This document shows, one piece after another, positions 19,875-28,995 of a stretch of DNA of 64,000 bases (the stretch's first letter is position 1; the number at the start of each line of letters is the position of its first letter). Position numbers and translations under genes: made by a program. This DNA is from Bradyrhizobium sp. JYMT SZCCT0428 (GTDB taxonomy: Bacteria; Pseudomonadota; Alphaproteobacteria; Rhizobiales; Xanthobacteraceae): contig NZ_JAFCLS010000011.1 of NCBI RefSeq assembly GCF_018131075.1, positions 140,279 to 204,278 of the forward strand, read 5' to 3'. The notes under the pieces are model-generated. The model was not told the origin of the DNA and did not search any database. It saw only the letters and a program-made list of their open reading frames with translations.

Positions 19875-20339
19875 GAAGTTGAGTTCCTTGCCGACCGGTG
19901 CGACTCACGGCCCGAGCGAGCGCAAGAATCGGCCCCCCAAACTTGCGTACCTCCTCGAAAACCAACACCGACGATGTTTGCCGCCAAACCCTATCGCGGA
20001 GACTAAGAACTGGTGACGTTGAAATCCCGCTGGCAGAGGATCGCACAACGGCTCTCCCAAAGCATCGGGTTATTGAAGAAGCGGCGATTGAAGGCAGCGC
20101 CCTTCTCAACACGCGCATTGAACGTGGTGACTCCGCCACGCCGACGCTACTCGGCAGCTCCCATCGCGGCCGGTTGGTACCGGAAGCCGTGGTCAGACTC
20201 GACTGGCATATTGAAGTATCGAAACTCGTCCTGGACCTGAACAAGGCGCATCGAGGCCACCGCGGACGACGCCGCGCACGAGATCGTCATTCGTAGCTGC
20301 GGCGCGGGCACTAACGGATGAGAGCGTCCCGATCTCAGG
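19875..20339. other. Spacer without an intact gene, carrying a beta-CASP relic
   Basis: The left ~150 bp show nothing recognisable. From about 20030 the plus strand carries a decayed copy of the 3' end of the beta-CASP gene (separate entry). Confidence 0.5.
20030..20330 (+). pseudogene. Relic of the 3' end of the beta-CASP gene
   Basis: One frame reads ATPTLLGSSHRGRLVPEAVV and then RLDWHIEVSKLVLDL. It matches the C-terminus of the intact protein at 6658-8250 (APTLLDSSHRRRLAPEAVV, RLDWHNDMSKLILDI). DNA identity is high over about 130 bp and weaker upstream. No metal-binding domain remains. It is tail to tail with the intact synthetase-GNAT gene, the mirror image of the arrangement at 8.2-8.4 kb. 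Confidence 0.75.
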
Positions 20340-23033
20340 CTAGAGTGCAAGCTTGACGTTGCAGATATCGTGCTCGGTTGGGTCCGATTTTACTTCGAAT
20401 CCGAGGCTGCGGCACATCGCCAGCATGACGGTGTTTTCGGTCAGCACATCGCCGGAGATCGCCTTGAGACCTTCGGACCTGGCATATTCGATGATCAACT
20501 GCATCAGGACCCAGCCGAGGCCCCTGCCCTTGAGGTCGGATCGCAGCAGGATCGCGTATTCGCCGCTCTCATAGATCGAATCGGAGTGAATCCTGACGAC
20601 GCCGAGCAGTTCATTGGTGACCTCGTCGAAGGCGACAAAGGCCATCGCGCGCGCATAGTCGAGCTGGGTCAGCCGCGCGATGAACTCGTGGGAAAATTCC
20701 TTCATCGGCGCGAAGAAACGCAGCCGCAGATCGTGGCTGGTGACATGGCGCAGGAACCCGTGGATCAGCGGCTCATCCTCGGGGCGGATCGGGCGGACAA
20801 ACACCCGCCAGCCATCCTTCACCCCGAGGTGCCGCTGCCATTGCGACGGATAGGGCCGCACGGCGAAGTTGGCCGGCCCGGAGCCGCGGAATTTCCGTTC
20901 CACCCGCCCGAGCGCGACGCGCGCATCGACCGCAAGCACGCCGGCCTGGTCGGCCAGCAGCGGATTGATGTCCAGTTCGCGGATCTCGGGAATATCCGCG
21001 GCCATCTGCGCCAGCTTGACCAGCACCATCGCGACGACATCTTCCTTTACTGCCGGCACGTCACGATAGGCGCGCAGCACCCGGGAGACCCGGGTGCGCT
21101 CGATCAGGCTGCGCGCCAGTTGCAGGTCCAGCGGCGGAAGCGCCAGCGCCTTGTCGTTGATGATCTCGACCGCCGTGCCGCCGCGGCCGAACACCACGAC
21201 GGTGCCGAAGGTCGGATCGTCGGCGAGGCCGAGAATGAGCTCGCGCGCCTTCGGCCGCAGCACCATTGCCTGCACCATCACGCCGGATATCCGCGCCTCG
21301 GGCCGCAACGCCTTCGCCCGCGCCAGAATGTCCGACGTCGCCGCACGGACCGCCTCGACACTGGTGAGATTGAGCACGACGCCGCCGACATCGGATTTGT
21401 GCACGATGTCGCGCGACATGATCTTGAGCACGACGGTCGAGCCTTGCGCGAAAATCGCCCTGGCGTGAGCGACCGCTTCCTCTGCGTCGGCGGCGGCATA
21501 GGTTGGCACCATTGCGATGTCATAGGCGTCAAACAGCCGCTTGATTTCGATCGGATCGAGCCAACGGCGGCCGTCGGCCAGCGCGTCGGCGACGATCCGG
21601 CGGGAGACCTCGGTATCGGGCGCAAACGAAGTGGGCATCGCCGGCGGGACCTGCGCCAAGGCCTCTACCACCTCGCGGTGCCGCACCAGATGCATGAAGC
21701 CGCGCACGGCGTCGTCTTCGGTCGGATAGTTCGGAATCCCGGCGCCGCTCAGGATATCGCCGATCTTTTGATCCGCGCCGATCCAGGCCGCGAGTACCGG
21801 CTTGGGTGACATGCGCTGTTGCGCCAGATACTTCTGGATTACGCCGGTTACGGTCGCGGCGATCTCGTCGGCGCGTGCGATCGCGGTCTGGACGTTCATC
21901 ACCAGAATGGCGTCATTGCCGGGATCGGCCAGCAACACTTCGAGCGCCGCCGCGTAACGCGCGGGGTCGGCATCGCCAATGATGTCGACGGGGTTTGAAC
22001 CCGACCATGTCGGCGGCAGCACCGCATCCAGCTTCGCGCGGATCTCAGGTGCAATGGCGGCGGGAATGCCACCGAGTTCAGCCAGCCGGTCGACGGCGAG
22101 CACGCCGATGCCACCACCATTGGTCAGGATCGCCAGCCGCTTGCCCGGCGGCGATTTGAGGCGGCCCAGCGTCTCGGCGCAGTCAAACAGCTCGCGCAGG
22201 TCAGATACCCGCAGCACGCCAGCGCGCTGAAACGCGGCGTCGTAAACCGCGTCCGAGCCTGCCAGCGCCCCCGTATGGGTCGCGGCGGCCCTGGCGCCCT
22301 GCGCCATGCGGCCGGATTTGACGACGACGACCGGCTTGATCCTCGCGGCAGCGCGCGCCGCCGACATGAATTTCCGGGCATCCTTGATCGCTTCGATATA
22401 GAGCAGAATGGCTTGCGTCTTGTCGTCCAACGCGAAGTAATCAAGGAGATCGGCGATATCGACGTCGAGTTGGTCGCCGATCGACACGATCCCGGAAAAA
22501 CCCACCGCGCGCTGCGCCGCCCAGTCCACCATGCCCGCTGCGATGGCGCCGGACTGCGAGATCAGCGCAAGGCTTCCCTTGCCCGGCATGTGCGCAGAAA
22601 AGCTCGCATTGAGATTGACGCAAGGCATCATGATGCCCAGGCAATTCGGGCCAATCAGCCGCATCCCGTATTTTTGCGCTGCGTGTTCGGCTTCTTCCGC
22701 CAGCGATCCCGGACCATGGCCGAGCCCGGCGCTGACAATCACCGCGCCCGCCGTGCCGCGGCGGCCCGCCTCGTCGATCAGGCCGGCGATCGATTTCGCC
22801 GGCGCCGTCAATACGACCAGTTCCGGCACAAAGGACAATTTGGAAAGCCTGCCGACCGTGGCGACGCCGTCGATCTCGGAATAGCGCGGATTCACCAGTC
22901 CGAATTCGCCGTTGAAGCTGGCTTTGCCGATATTGTTGAGAATGGCCCGGCCGACCGAGCCCTGGCGCGGACTGGCGCCGACGAGCGCGACCGAACGGGG
23001 TGCCAGTAGATTTTTCAGGCGATAGGTCGACAT
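20340..23033 (-). CDS. Acetate-CoA ligase (ADP-forming)-like protein fused to a GNAT acetyltransferase (Pat/PatZ type)
   Basis: An 897-residue fusion. Order: CoA-binding domain (about 8-130, VALVGASPRQGSVG, IGPNCLG), succinyl-CoA-ligase-like domain (about 150-300, ALISQSGAIAAG, and THTGALAG at 252-259 with the possible phospho-histidine), ATP-grasp (about 480-700, LKIMSRDIVHKSDVGGVVLNL, ELDINPL), and a C-terminal GNAT domain (about 735-897, RSDLKGRGLGWVLMQL as the acetyl-CoA loop). Proteins of this layout either acylate lysines of other enzymes, as Pat/PatZ does to acetyl-CoA synthetase, or make acyl-CoA with ATP. Its placement with phosphoketolase and acetate kinase suggests control of acetyl-CoA. 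A FixK box lies about 150 bp upstream. Confidence 0.88.
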   Translation of the reverse strand: MSTYRLKNLLAPRSVALVGASPRQGSVGRAILNNIGKASFNGEFGLVNPRYSEIDGVATVGRLSKLSFVPELVVLTAPAKSIAGLIDEAGRRGTAGAVIVSAGLGHGPGSLAEEAEHAAQKYGMRLIGPNCLGIMMPCVNLNASFSAHMPGKGSLALISQSGAIAAGMVDWAAQRAVGFSGIVSIGDQLDVDIADLLDYFALDDKTQAILLYIEAIKDARKFMSAARAAARIKPVVVVKSGRMAQGARAAATHTGALAGSDAVYDAAFQRAGVLRVSDLRELFDCAETLGRLKSPPGKRLAILTNGGGIGVLAVDRLAELGGIPAAIAPEIRAKLDAVLPPTWSGSNPVDIIGDADPARYAAALEVLLADPGNDAILVMNVQTAIARADEIAATVTGVIQKYLAQQRMSPKPVLAAWIGADQKIGDILSGAGIPNYPTEDDAVRGFMHLVRHREVVEALAQVPPAMPTSFAPDTEVSRRIVADALADGRRWLDPIEIKRLFDAYDIAMVPTYAAADAEEAVAHARAIFAQGSTVVLKIMSRDIVHKSDVGGVVLNLTSVEAVRAATSDILARAKALRPEARISGVMVQAMVLRPKARELILGLADDPTFGTVVVFGRGGTAVEIINDKALALPPLDLQLARSLIERTRVSRVLRAYRDVPAVKEDVVAMVLVKLAQMAADIPEIRELDINPLLADQAGVLAVDARVALGRVERKFRGSGPANFAVRPYPSQWQRHLGVKDGWRVFVRPIRPEDEPLIHGFLRHVTSHDLRLRFFAPMKEFSHEFIARLTQLDYARAMAFVAFDEVTNELLGVVRIHSDSIYESGEYAILLRSDLKGRGLGWVLMQLIIEYARSEGLKAISGDVLTENTVMLAMCRSLGFEVKSDPTEHDICNVKLAL

Positions 23034-23183
23034 CGATCTCGATATCCGGCCGGTGCCGGCCCTTTATGACCCCACGCACGATTGTCGTGCAATGAGGCCT
23101 TGATGCGGCATTGTGGCCCGGCACGATCTCGGCCCGATGACAAATCCGGCCCGCGTTACTTACTTCCGACCGCAAATTCATGG

Positions 23184-23197
23184 TTGAGGCAGATCAA
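23184..23197. promoter_or_regulatory. FixK/Fnr box between the synthetase-GNAT gene and the DUF2892 gene
   Basis: TTGA-GGCAGA-TCAA, full match. It is 62 bp upstream of the DUF2892 ATG (plus strand) and 151 bp upstream of the synthetase ATG (minus strand). Confidence 0.75.
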
Positions 23198-23258
23198 GGC
23201 TCATTCCGGCATCGCGTGCGACCCTTAGCAGTGTTCATGCACCAGAAGGAGAAGCTCC

Positions 23259-23465
23259 ATGCCGGTAAATGTGGGAACGATTGATCAATATGTGCGGATT
23301 GTGGTCGGACTGGCTCTGGTCGCCTACGCGTTCCAGGACGGCCTCTCGATTCAGGGATGGCATTGGGCCGGACTGATTGGTCTGGTGCCGCTCGTTACGG
23401 CGTTCTTCAAGAGCTGCCCGCTCTACACCATCTTCGGCTATTCGAGCTGCAGCGTTCGTCAGTAG
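23259..23465 (+). CDS. DUF2892 (YgaP-like) small membrane protein
   Basis: A 68-residue protein starting MPVNVGTIDQYVRIVVG with two membrane helices (about 12-28 and 35-52) and the closing KSCPLYTIFGYSSC, the diagnostic cysteine-containing end of the DUF2892 family. In other proteins this unit is joined to rhodanese domains, so sulfur transfer is possible, but alone its role is unknown. AGGAG precedes the ATG. Under the FixK box at 23184. Confidence 0.9.
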   Translation: MPVNVGTIDQYVRIVVGLALVAYAFQDGLSIQGWHWAGLIGLVPLVTAFFKSCPLYTIFGYSSCSVRQ

Positions 23466-23519
23466 TTGGCAAGGCTGGGCTATTCAGCACTTTACATCGT
23501 GCCGAGGGCCGATCGCCGA

Positions 23520-23894
23520 TCAGTTCAGCGGACGGCTCTTGAACAGGTTCGACGTCGCCTCGATCAGCCGCTCGCCGTGCCTGAACATTCGATCGCAATC
23601 GCGGCGGATGAAATCGAGCTGATGCTTGCTACATTCCTCGTACATCCCTCCGATGTCTTTGATAGAATGCGCCCCGGCCACCTTCGAGACGAACTCCGAG
23701 CACAGGTGCATTTCGGTTCGTGCCCGTTCAACGAACGAAGTACCTGCGAATATCAACTCTTCGAGCATCAACTTCTGGGCACCGACCACGAAGGTGGCGG
23801 CACGCTCATTGGCCGTTGCCACCTGCGTTTGGGTCTCGGTCGGCGCTTTCTCAACGGCAGTCACTGCAACCGCTTCAGAATGTTCTGGCATCAC
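23520..23894 (-). CDS. Phasin family protein
   Basis: A 124-residue, mostly helical protein of the phasin_2 group, with FVVGAQKLMLEELIFAGTSF, then RTEMHLCSEFVSKVAGAHSI and the terminal HGERLIEATSNLF. Phasins coat polyhydroxybutyrate granules, the carbon store that rhizobia build when growth is limited by oxygen or nitrogen. The first residues are Pro/Thr/Ala-rich and probably disordered. A perfect FixK box ends 52 bp before its ATG on the minus strand. Confidence 0.85.
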   Translation of the reverse strand: MMPEHSEAVAVTAVEKAPTETQTQVATANERAATFVVGAQKLMLEELIFAGTSFVERARTEMHLCSEFVSKVAGAHSIKDIGGMYEECSKHQLDFIRRDCDRMFRHGERLIEATSNLFKSRPLN

Positions 23895-23945
23895 AATCTC
23901 CTATCTCACCTTACGAAACGCTACCGCGCTGCGACGAGCATGACT

Positions 23946-23959
23946 TTGAGCTAAATCAA
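23946..23959. promoter_or_regulatory. FixK/Fnr box upstream of the phasin gene
   Basis: TTGA-GCTAAA-TCAA, full match, 52 bp from the phasin ATG (minus strand). Confidence 0.75.
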
Positions 23960-24008
23960 CTGTGTCCACCCGGACGGTTACGTTCACCCGCCAGGCAGCG
24001 TCGCGTGC

Positions 24009-24845
24009 TCAATGCGACATCAGCACCGGCACGGTCATCGACTCGAATATGCCTCGCGTGACTCCACCGAGAATTCGCTCCTGCAATCGTGAATGGCCGA
24101 ACCCGCCCATCACCAGCAGGCCGATATTGCTCTCGGCCGCGATCGACAGAATGGAGCCATGCACAATGCCACGATCAGCGGTCAGCCGCTGGACGCGAGC
24201 CCGGATGCCGCGCCTCGCGAGATGGCGGACAAGCTGATCCGAAGATACCTCGCCCGCATCTTGCCGGTTGACAGCAATCACGGTCACGGCCTTCGCGGCG
24301 GTCAGAAACGGCATCGCGTCGCGCACCGCCCGGGCGGCCAGCCGACTGCCATCCCAGGCGATCCCGACGTGCTGCGTGTCGATCGGCCCCTTATGGATGT
24401 AGGGAACCATCAGCATGGGCCCGCCGGAATTGAACAGGATCTCTTGCGGGATGGCGTTGTCATAGCTGGAAAATGAGGATTCCGGCTGCAGCACGACGCT
24501 GAGATCGTAAAGCCGCGCCAGGGCGCTGATTGTCTCGCCCGCTTCGGCCGGGATTGCCGCAAGAGCCCTCGTGCGATAAGGAATTTCGGCAAGCTTGGCT
24601 TCGACTTCGAACACGGAGATCGCGGCGTTAGCCCTCTCCATCGCCCGTTCCTGTTCAGCTCCCACCATGGCGGCAACCGCTGCACCTACACCACCGACCA
24701 TCATCCCGACGGCACCCATCGATTCATAGCCGATGGCGACCGCGTCGAGATGCGCACGGCGCGCCAGTGTTAGCGCGACGGCCACGTCAATCACCGGCCT
24801 GACAGGCCGCTCGGAGGGAATATGAACCATAATATTCCTGAACAT
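24009..24845 (-). CDS. Universal stress protein (UspA family, tandem type)
   Basis: A 278-residue double Usp. The first half opens FRNIMVHIPSERPVRPVIDV. The second half has HVGIAWDGSRLAARAVRDAMPF and ends with LLVMGGFGHSRLQERILGGVTR, the nucleotide-binding G-x2-G-x9-G loop. It is distinct from the copies at 3325 and 26355 in the middle part, which contains a glycine/alanine-rich stretch (MMVGGVGAAVAAMVG). A FixK box stands 78 bp upstream. Likely helps survive non-growing, oxygen-limited states. Confidence 0.9.
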   Translation of the reverse strand: MFRNIMVHIPSERPVRPVIDVAVALTLARRAHLDAVAIGYESMGAVGMMVGGVGAAVAAMVGAEQERAMERANAAISVFEVEAKLAEIPYRTRALAAIPAEAGETISALARLYDLSVVLQPESSFSSYDNAIPQEILFNSGGPMLMVPYIHKGPIDTQHVGIAWDGSRLAARAVRDAMPFLTAAKAVTVIAVNRQDAGEVSSDQLVRHLARRGIRARVQRLTADRGIVHGSILSIAAESNIGLLVMGGFGHSRLQERILGGVTRGIFESMTVPVLMSH

Positions 24846-24922
24846 CTCGCTCTCCCAAACCTTCGGGGCTCGGCCCGCGTCTCGTTGTAGTTTTGAGAAT
24901 AATCGACAGATGGCGACTGAAG

Positions 24923-24936
24923 TTGATGCACATCAA
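24923..24936. promoter_or_regulatory. FixK/Fnr box upstream of usp (minus strand)
   Basis: TTGA-TGCACA-TCAA, full match, 78 bp from the usp ATG at 24845. A second box for the divergent CBS-BON gene is 75 bp further right. Confidence 0.75.
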
Positions 24937-25010
24937 ACTCGGACGATGTCAGCACGCGCTGGCCGGCGGCGAAACGCTTGAGATCGCAATCGCCGTTACA
25001 TGGCGAAAGT

Positions 25011-25024
25011 TTGATCTCCGTCAA
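25011..25024. promoter_or_regulatory. FixK/Fnr box upstream of the second CBS-BON gene
   Basis: TTGA-TCTCCG-TCAA, full match, 95 bp upstream of ATG 25119. Its centre resembles that of the hsp20 box (TCCTCG), as do the surrounding bases. Confidence 0.75.
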
Positions 25025-25118
25025 AGAGGCGCGGTCCGCGCATCGCTAACTTGAGCCTGACCATTGCGGCGCGCCAGTCCGCAACGCACCTTCACAGAAT
25101 TGAACAGGAGCCTGTCGC

Positions 25119-25877
25119 ATGCGCGCCCATCAGATCATGACCAGATCCGTCATTTCCGTCACACCGGAGGCCACCATCCTCGAAGCCGCGAGTATCATGC
25201 TGCGGCGGCATGTCAGCGGACTTCCAGTGGTCGATACTGCCGGCAAACTCGTCGGTATCGTCTCGGAAGGTGATTTTCTTCGCCGCAGCGAAATAGGCAC
25301 GCAGCGCAAGCGCAGCCGGTGGCTCAAATTCCTGACAGGCGATGGCGCAGCAGCGGCCGACTTCGTTCACGAAAACGGCCGCAAGATTTCTGAAGTGATG
25401 ACCAGGGATCCGATTACCATCACCGAGGATACACCGCTCGAGAAAATCGTGCTCCTGATGGAAGAAAATCACGTCAAGCGGCTGCCGGTGATGCGCGGAG
25501 ACACGCTCGTCGGGATCGTGTCGCGCGCCAATTTACTGCAGGCGGTAGCAAGCCTTGCCCGCGAAATCCCCGATCCGACTGCTGACGACGATCATATTCG
25601 CGGCCGCATCCTCAATATGCTCGAGAAGAAGGACTGGTGTCCATTCGGCGTCAACGTTGTGGTGCGCGATGGCACCGTTCATCTCAACGGACTCATCACT
25701 GAGGAGAAGTCGCGGCAGGCGGCCATTGTCGTTGCGGAGAACGTTGCCGGCGTAAAGAAGGTCCACGACCATCTGTGCTGGGTTGAGCCCATATCCGGGA
25801 TGTATCTGGAATCGCCGGACGATGCCGATTCGGCAAAAGACCAACTGGTCCGGCCGATTGATGCAATGATGCGTTGA
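25119..25877 (+). CDS. CBS-CBS-BON domain protein (second copy)
   Basis: A 252-residue paralogue of the protein at 11667, with the same opening MRAHQIMT, two CBS motifs (second begins ISEVMTRDPITITEDTPLEK) and a C-terminal BON domain (VVVRDGTVHLNGLITEEKSR...VAENVAGVKKVHDHL). Probably binds an adenine nucleotide through the CBS pair and reports energy state. The two paralogues are each preceded by a FixK-controlled region, so the pair likely arose by duplication within this island. AGGAG lies ten bases upstream. Confidence 0.9.
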   Translation: MRAHQIMTRSVISVTPEATILEAASIMLRRHVSGLPVVDTAGKLVGIVSEGDFLRRSEIGTQRKRSRWLKFLTGDGAAAADFVHENGRKISEVMTRDPITITEDTPLEKIVLLMEENHVKRLPVMRGDTLVGIVSRANLLQAVASLAREIPDPTADDDHIRGRILNMLEKKDWCPFGVNVVVRDGTVHLNGLITEEKSRQAAIVVAENVAGVKKVHDHLCWVEPISGMYLESPDDADSAKDQLVRPIDAMMR

Positions 25878-25898
25878 GGGGAGACTTTCGCGCGGCCG

Positions 25899-26327
25899 CT
25901 ACCCGTGCGCGGTGCTGGCCGCCAGCGCCCGCATGACGTCCTCACGCGCAATGATTCCCACCAACCGCTGCCCGGCATCCAAAACGGGGATGCTTCGTAT
26001 CCGATGATCCACCATCAACTGCAGCACGCGCGTCAGCTGGGTCGCCGGATCGACATAGATGAATTCCGGCGTCATGACGTCTGCGACCGTCCGCGACAGC
26101 AGTTCGTCATAGCCGGGAACCATCCGGCCGGGGTTAAAAGCGAAACACTTCAGAAAGTCGAACTTGGTCACCAGGCCGACGACGTCACCGCCTTCGCGGA
26201 CCGGAAACGTATTGAAATCCGCGTCGTCAACCAGGTTCTTGAACTCACGCATGGTCGTATCGCGCGTGACGGTCTGCACCGCGCGCGTCATGTACTGTCC
26301 GGCGGTGGCCTCGAGGAATTTATGCAC
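25899..26327 (-). CDS. CBS-pair domain protein
   Basis: A 142-residue stand-alone CBS pair. The first motif includes QYMTRAVQTVTRDTTMREFKN, the second VADVMTPEFIYVDPATQLTR, and it ends with the usual RSIPVLDAGQRLVGIIARED. No catalytic domain is attached. It lies 27 bp downstream of the minus-strand usp gene and is probably co-transcribed with it. The likely role is sensing AMP/ATP; partner unknown. Confidence 0.9.
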   Translation of the reverse strand: MHKFLEATAGQYMTRAVQTVTRDTTMREFKNLVDDADFNTFPVREGGDVVGLVTKFDFLKCFAFNPGRMVPGYDELLSRTVADVMTPEFIYVDPATQLTRVLQLMVDHRIRSIPVLDAGQRLVGIIAREDVMRALAASTAHG

Positions 26328-26354
26328 GGCGGTTCCCTGTCATGGATGGACGTC

Positions 26355-27182
26355 CTAGCGGGACAGAAAGGCACAGCGACCGGACTCGCTCGCCAGATGA
26401 CGCGTGACGCCACCGAGTATCCATTCACGGAGCCGCGAGTGACCATAAGCGCCCGCGACCACCGGACCGGCACCGACATCAGCGGCGATCCTGTCAAGCT
26501 GTTCGGGTATCTCGGCTGCTGATTCCGGAACAAAGGTGCTCGCCACGATGCCGTGGCCGTGCAGCCACGACGCCACGTCCGCAACGTGCGACAAGGCATC
26601 TGCGCGACGGGTGCCCTGCTCGGCAATTTCCACGATGGTGACGTCCTTTGCCGCAGCAAGGATCGGCAGCGCGTCGAATACGGCCCTGCGGGCTTCCCGC
26701 ACATCCTTCCAGGCCACCAGCACGCTTCTGAAATCGAACCATTCGACTGCAGGTGGCACGACGATGAGGGGACGGCCCGCCTGCATCACGAGATCACCGG
26801 GATCCGCGGCGGCGCATGGATCCACGATGGTCTCGCTGCGCGCGCCAACCACTAGAACATCAGCGGTCCTGGCCTGCTGCAACACGTAGGGCACCGGCAG
26901 CGTCTGGCCAGAACGCCACTCCACCGACTTGGTGCGTTTCTCGACGGCAGTGCGGAATTCCGCCTCAAGCTCGGACAACCGCCCTCGAACGGCCGTGGCC
27001 TCGTCATCGAGGAGTTTCTGCGCGTAGTCGCCGTCGGCAAAATACAATGGCGGCTTGACGTCCGAAGCGGCAATGCCGATCACTCGCGCTCCAAATCGCT
27101 CGGCGAGATCCCCCGCCACCGCGAGACAGGCACCATTGGGCCGGTCCAACGCCAGACTGACCATGACGGTTTTGTAGTCCAT
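26355..27182 (-). CDS. Universal stress protein (UspA family, tandem type)
   Basis: A 275-residue tandem Usp. The first half begins MDYKTVMVSLALDRPNGACL with RFGARVIGIAASD and VLVVGARSE. The second half begins SVLVAWKDVREARRAVFDALP and ends VVAGAYGHSRLREWILGGVTRH. Both nucleotide loops look intact. The opening residues and the SALD-like stretch differ from the other two copies, so the three usp genes are not recent duplicates of each other. It precedes the CBS gene as the first gene of a leftward pair, with an imperfect FixK site 84 bp upstream. Confidence 0.9.
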   Translation of the reverse strand: MDYKTVMVSLALDRPNGACLAVAGDLAERFGARVIGIAASDVKPPLYFADGDYAQKLLDDEATAVRGRLSELEAEFRTAVEKRTKSVEWRSGQTLPVPYVLQQARTADVLVVGARSETIVDPCAAADPGDLVMQAGRPLIVVPPAVEWFDFRSVLVAWKDVREARRAVFDALPILAAAKDVTIVEIAEQGTRRADALSHVADVASWLHGHGIVASTFVPESAAEIPEQLDRIAADVGAGPVVAGAYGHSRLREWILGGVTRHLASESGRCAFLSR

Positions 27183-27265
27183 ATCCTGCTCCAGCCTTGG
27201 GTCGAAATGCCGTATGGGCGGCCTGCCCGCAGAGCGGCACCTTAGGAGGCGATTCCGGATCGAAC

Positions 27266-27279
27266 CTGACCTAGATCAA
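27266..27279. promoter_or_regulatory. Imperfect FixK/Fnr box between usp and fixL
   Basis: CTGA-CCTAGA-TCAA differs from the consensus at one base of the left half, but the centre CCTAGA is close to the ideal TCTAGA. It is 84 bp upstream of usp (minus) and 175 bp upstream of fixL (plus). Confidence 0.5.
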
Positions 27280-27453
27280 GACGGGACACTTTTCGCAGTT
27301 ACGGGAAAATCCGAAATATGCGATACCTGGCACAATACAAATTCATGGATATTGTCTTTTCTCTCAATAAGATAAGCGCTAGTGATAACCCCGCCGCGCT
27401 CACAATGATCGGACACGACTTCTGGCGTGCATGGAAAGGCTCACAGGCGGAGC

Positions 27454-28995
27454 ATGATTGACGTCGACCGACCCTTTCGCAGTCAGAATCCGCTCGACCA
27501 GAACGTGCGCAGCGGGGTCGAAGGATCCGGCGTCGGCACTTGGGATTTTGAATTTTCCACCCGGGAGTTGACCTGGTCCAACACCACGCGGAAGCTTTTC
27601 GGCGTCTCGCCGGACACACCGATCGATTACGACGTCTTTCTTTCGCTGCTCGACTTGCAGGATCGCGATCACACCGCGAAGGCCATGCAGCAGTCGATCG
27701 ATACCGGGTGCAATTTCGACGTTCAATACCGCGTGCATCGGCATTCGGATGCAGGTCATTGGGTGCGGGCGCTCGGCGCCATCGTAACCGGCCCCGATGG
27801 CGGTCCTGCCCGGCTCAGCGGCGTCATGATCGACATCGATCATGAGAAGCGCCTCGAGGATGAGTTGAGGGCACGCGAGCGGATATTTCGCTCAATTCTG
27901 AACACGGTCCCGGACGCCATGATCGTGATTGACGAGCATGGCATCATCCAGTTTTTCTCAAGTGCCGCCGAACGGCAGTTTGGTTACACCGAACCGGAAG
28001 CGATCGGGAAAAATATCAGCGAATTAATGCCGGAGCCGGATCGCAGTCGCCATGACGGTTACCTCGCCCGCTATCTGAAGACGGGCGAGCGGCGCATCAT
28101 CGGCATCGGCCGCATCGTGACCGGGAGGCGCAAGGACGGCACCACATTTCCGATGCATCTCACGATCGGCGAGATGCAATCGAGCGGCCAGCCCTACTTT
28201 ACGGGTTTTGTGCGCGACCTCACCGAGCAGCAACAGACCCAGGCACGATTGCAGGACCTGCAATCCGAACTCGTTCACGTATCGCGACTCAGCGCGATGG
28301 GGGAAATGGCATCCGCACTGGCCCACGAACTCAATCAGCCGCTTTCGGCCATCAGCAATTACATGAAGGGATCACGCCGCTTGCTCGCTGATAGTACCGA
28401 CGTCAACGCGCCGAAGATCGAGGCCGCGCTCGATCGCGCGGCCGAACAGGCCATCCGCGCCGGCGACATTATCAGACGATTACGCAATTTTGTCGCACGA
28501 GAAGCGTCGGAGAAGCACGTCGAAAGTCTATCGAAGCTGATCGAGGAAGCCGGCGCACTCGGGCTCACTGGGGCTCGCGAACAAGGGCTCATACTGCGCT
28601 TCAAGCTCAATCCGGCGTGCGACCTGGTACTTGCCGACAGGGTCCAGATCCAGCAGGTCCTCGTCAACCTTTTCCGCAATGCGCTGGAAGCGATGGCCAG
28701 TTCGACCCATCGCGAGTTGATCGTCACGAATGCCAAGGCAGCCGATGATATGATTGAAATTGCCGTGTCGGATACCGGCCATGGATTTGGCGCCGATACT
28801 CATGAGAACCTGTTTCAGCCATTCTTCACGACCAAGGAGGCCGGCATGGGCGTCGGCCTTTCGATCAGCCGGACCATCATCGAAACCCATGGCGGCCGGA
28901 TGTGGGCCGAGACAAATCCATCCGGTGGCGCGACGTTCCGTTTCACCCTGCCCGCCGGATCTGCCAAGGATGTGACCGATGTCGCAGAACGGTAA
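27454..28995 (+). CDS. fixL: Oxygen-sensing histidine kinase FixL
   Basis: Haem PAS sensor that phosphorylates FixJ when oxygen is low. With start ATG 27454 the protein has 513 residues. The haem ligand His falls at 200 ([10 protein letters not shown]), the oxygen-contacting Arg at 220 ([10 protein letters not shown]) and the phospho-acceptor His at 291 ([10 protein letters not shown]), the numbers known for Bradyrhizobium FixL; this supports the start. An extra PAS domain lies at about 20-130. The ATPase part shows [17 protein letters not shown] and [10 protein letters not shown]. No N-terminal membrane helices are seen, so it is cytosolic like the Bradyrhizobium form. The 3' end overlaps fixJ by 17 bases. 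Confidence 0.97.
   Translation: MIDVDRPFRSQNPLDQNVRSGVEGSGVGTWDFEFSTRELTWSNTTRKLFGVSPDTPIDYDVFLSLLDLQDRDHTAKAMQQSIDTGCNFDVQYRVHRHSDAGHWVRALGAIVTGPDGGPARLSGVMIDIDHEKRLEDELRARERIFRSILNTVPDAMIVIDEHGIIQFFSSAAERQFGYTEPEAIGKNISELMPEPDRSRHDGYLARYLKTGERRIIGIGRIVTGRRKDGTTFPMHLTIGEMQSSGQPYFTGFVRDLTEQQQTQARLQDLQSELVHVSRLSAMGEMASALAHELNQPLSAISNYMKGSRRLLADSTDVNAPKIEAALDRAAEQAIRAGDIIRRLRNFVAREASEKHVESLSKLIEEAGALGLTGAREQGLILRFKLNPACDLVLADRVQIQQVLVNLFRNALEAMASSTHRELIVTNAKAADDMIEIAVSDTGHGFGADTHENLFQPFFTTKEAGMGVGLSISRTIIETHGGRMWAETNPSGGATFRFTLPAGSAKDVTDVAER

Noticed and set aside
20370..21809. A 479-residue open frame on plus, opposite the synthetase-GNAT gene
   Set aside because: Mirror frame of a well-supported gene, no family pattern.
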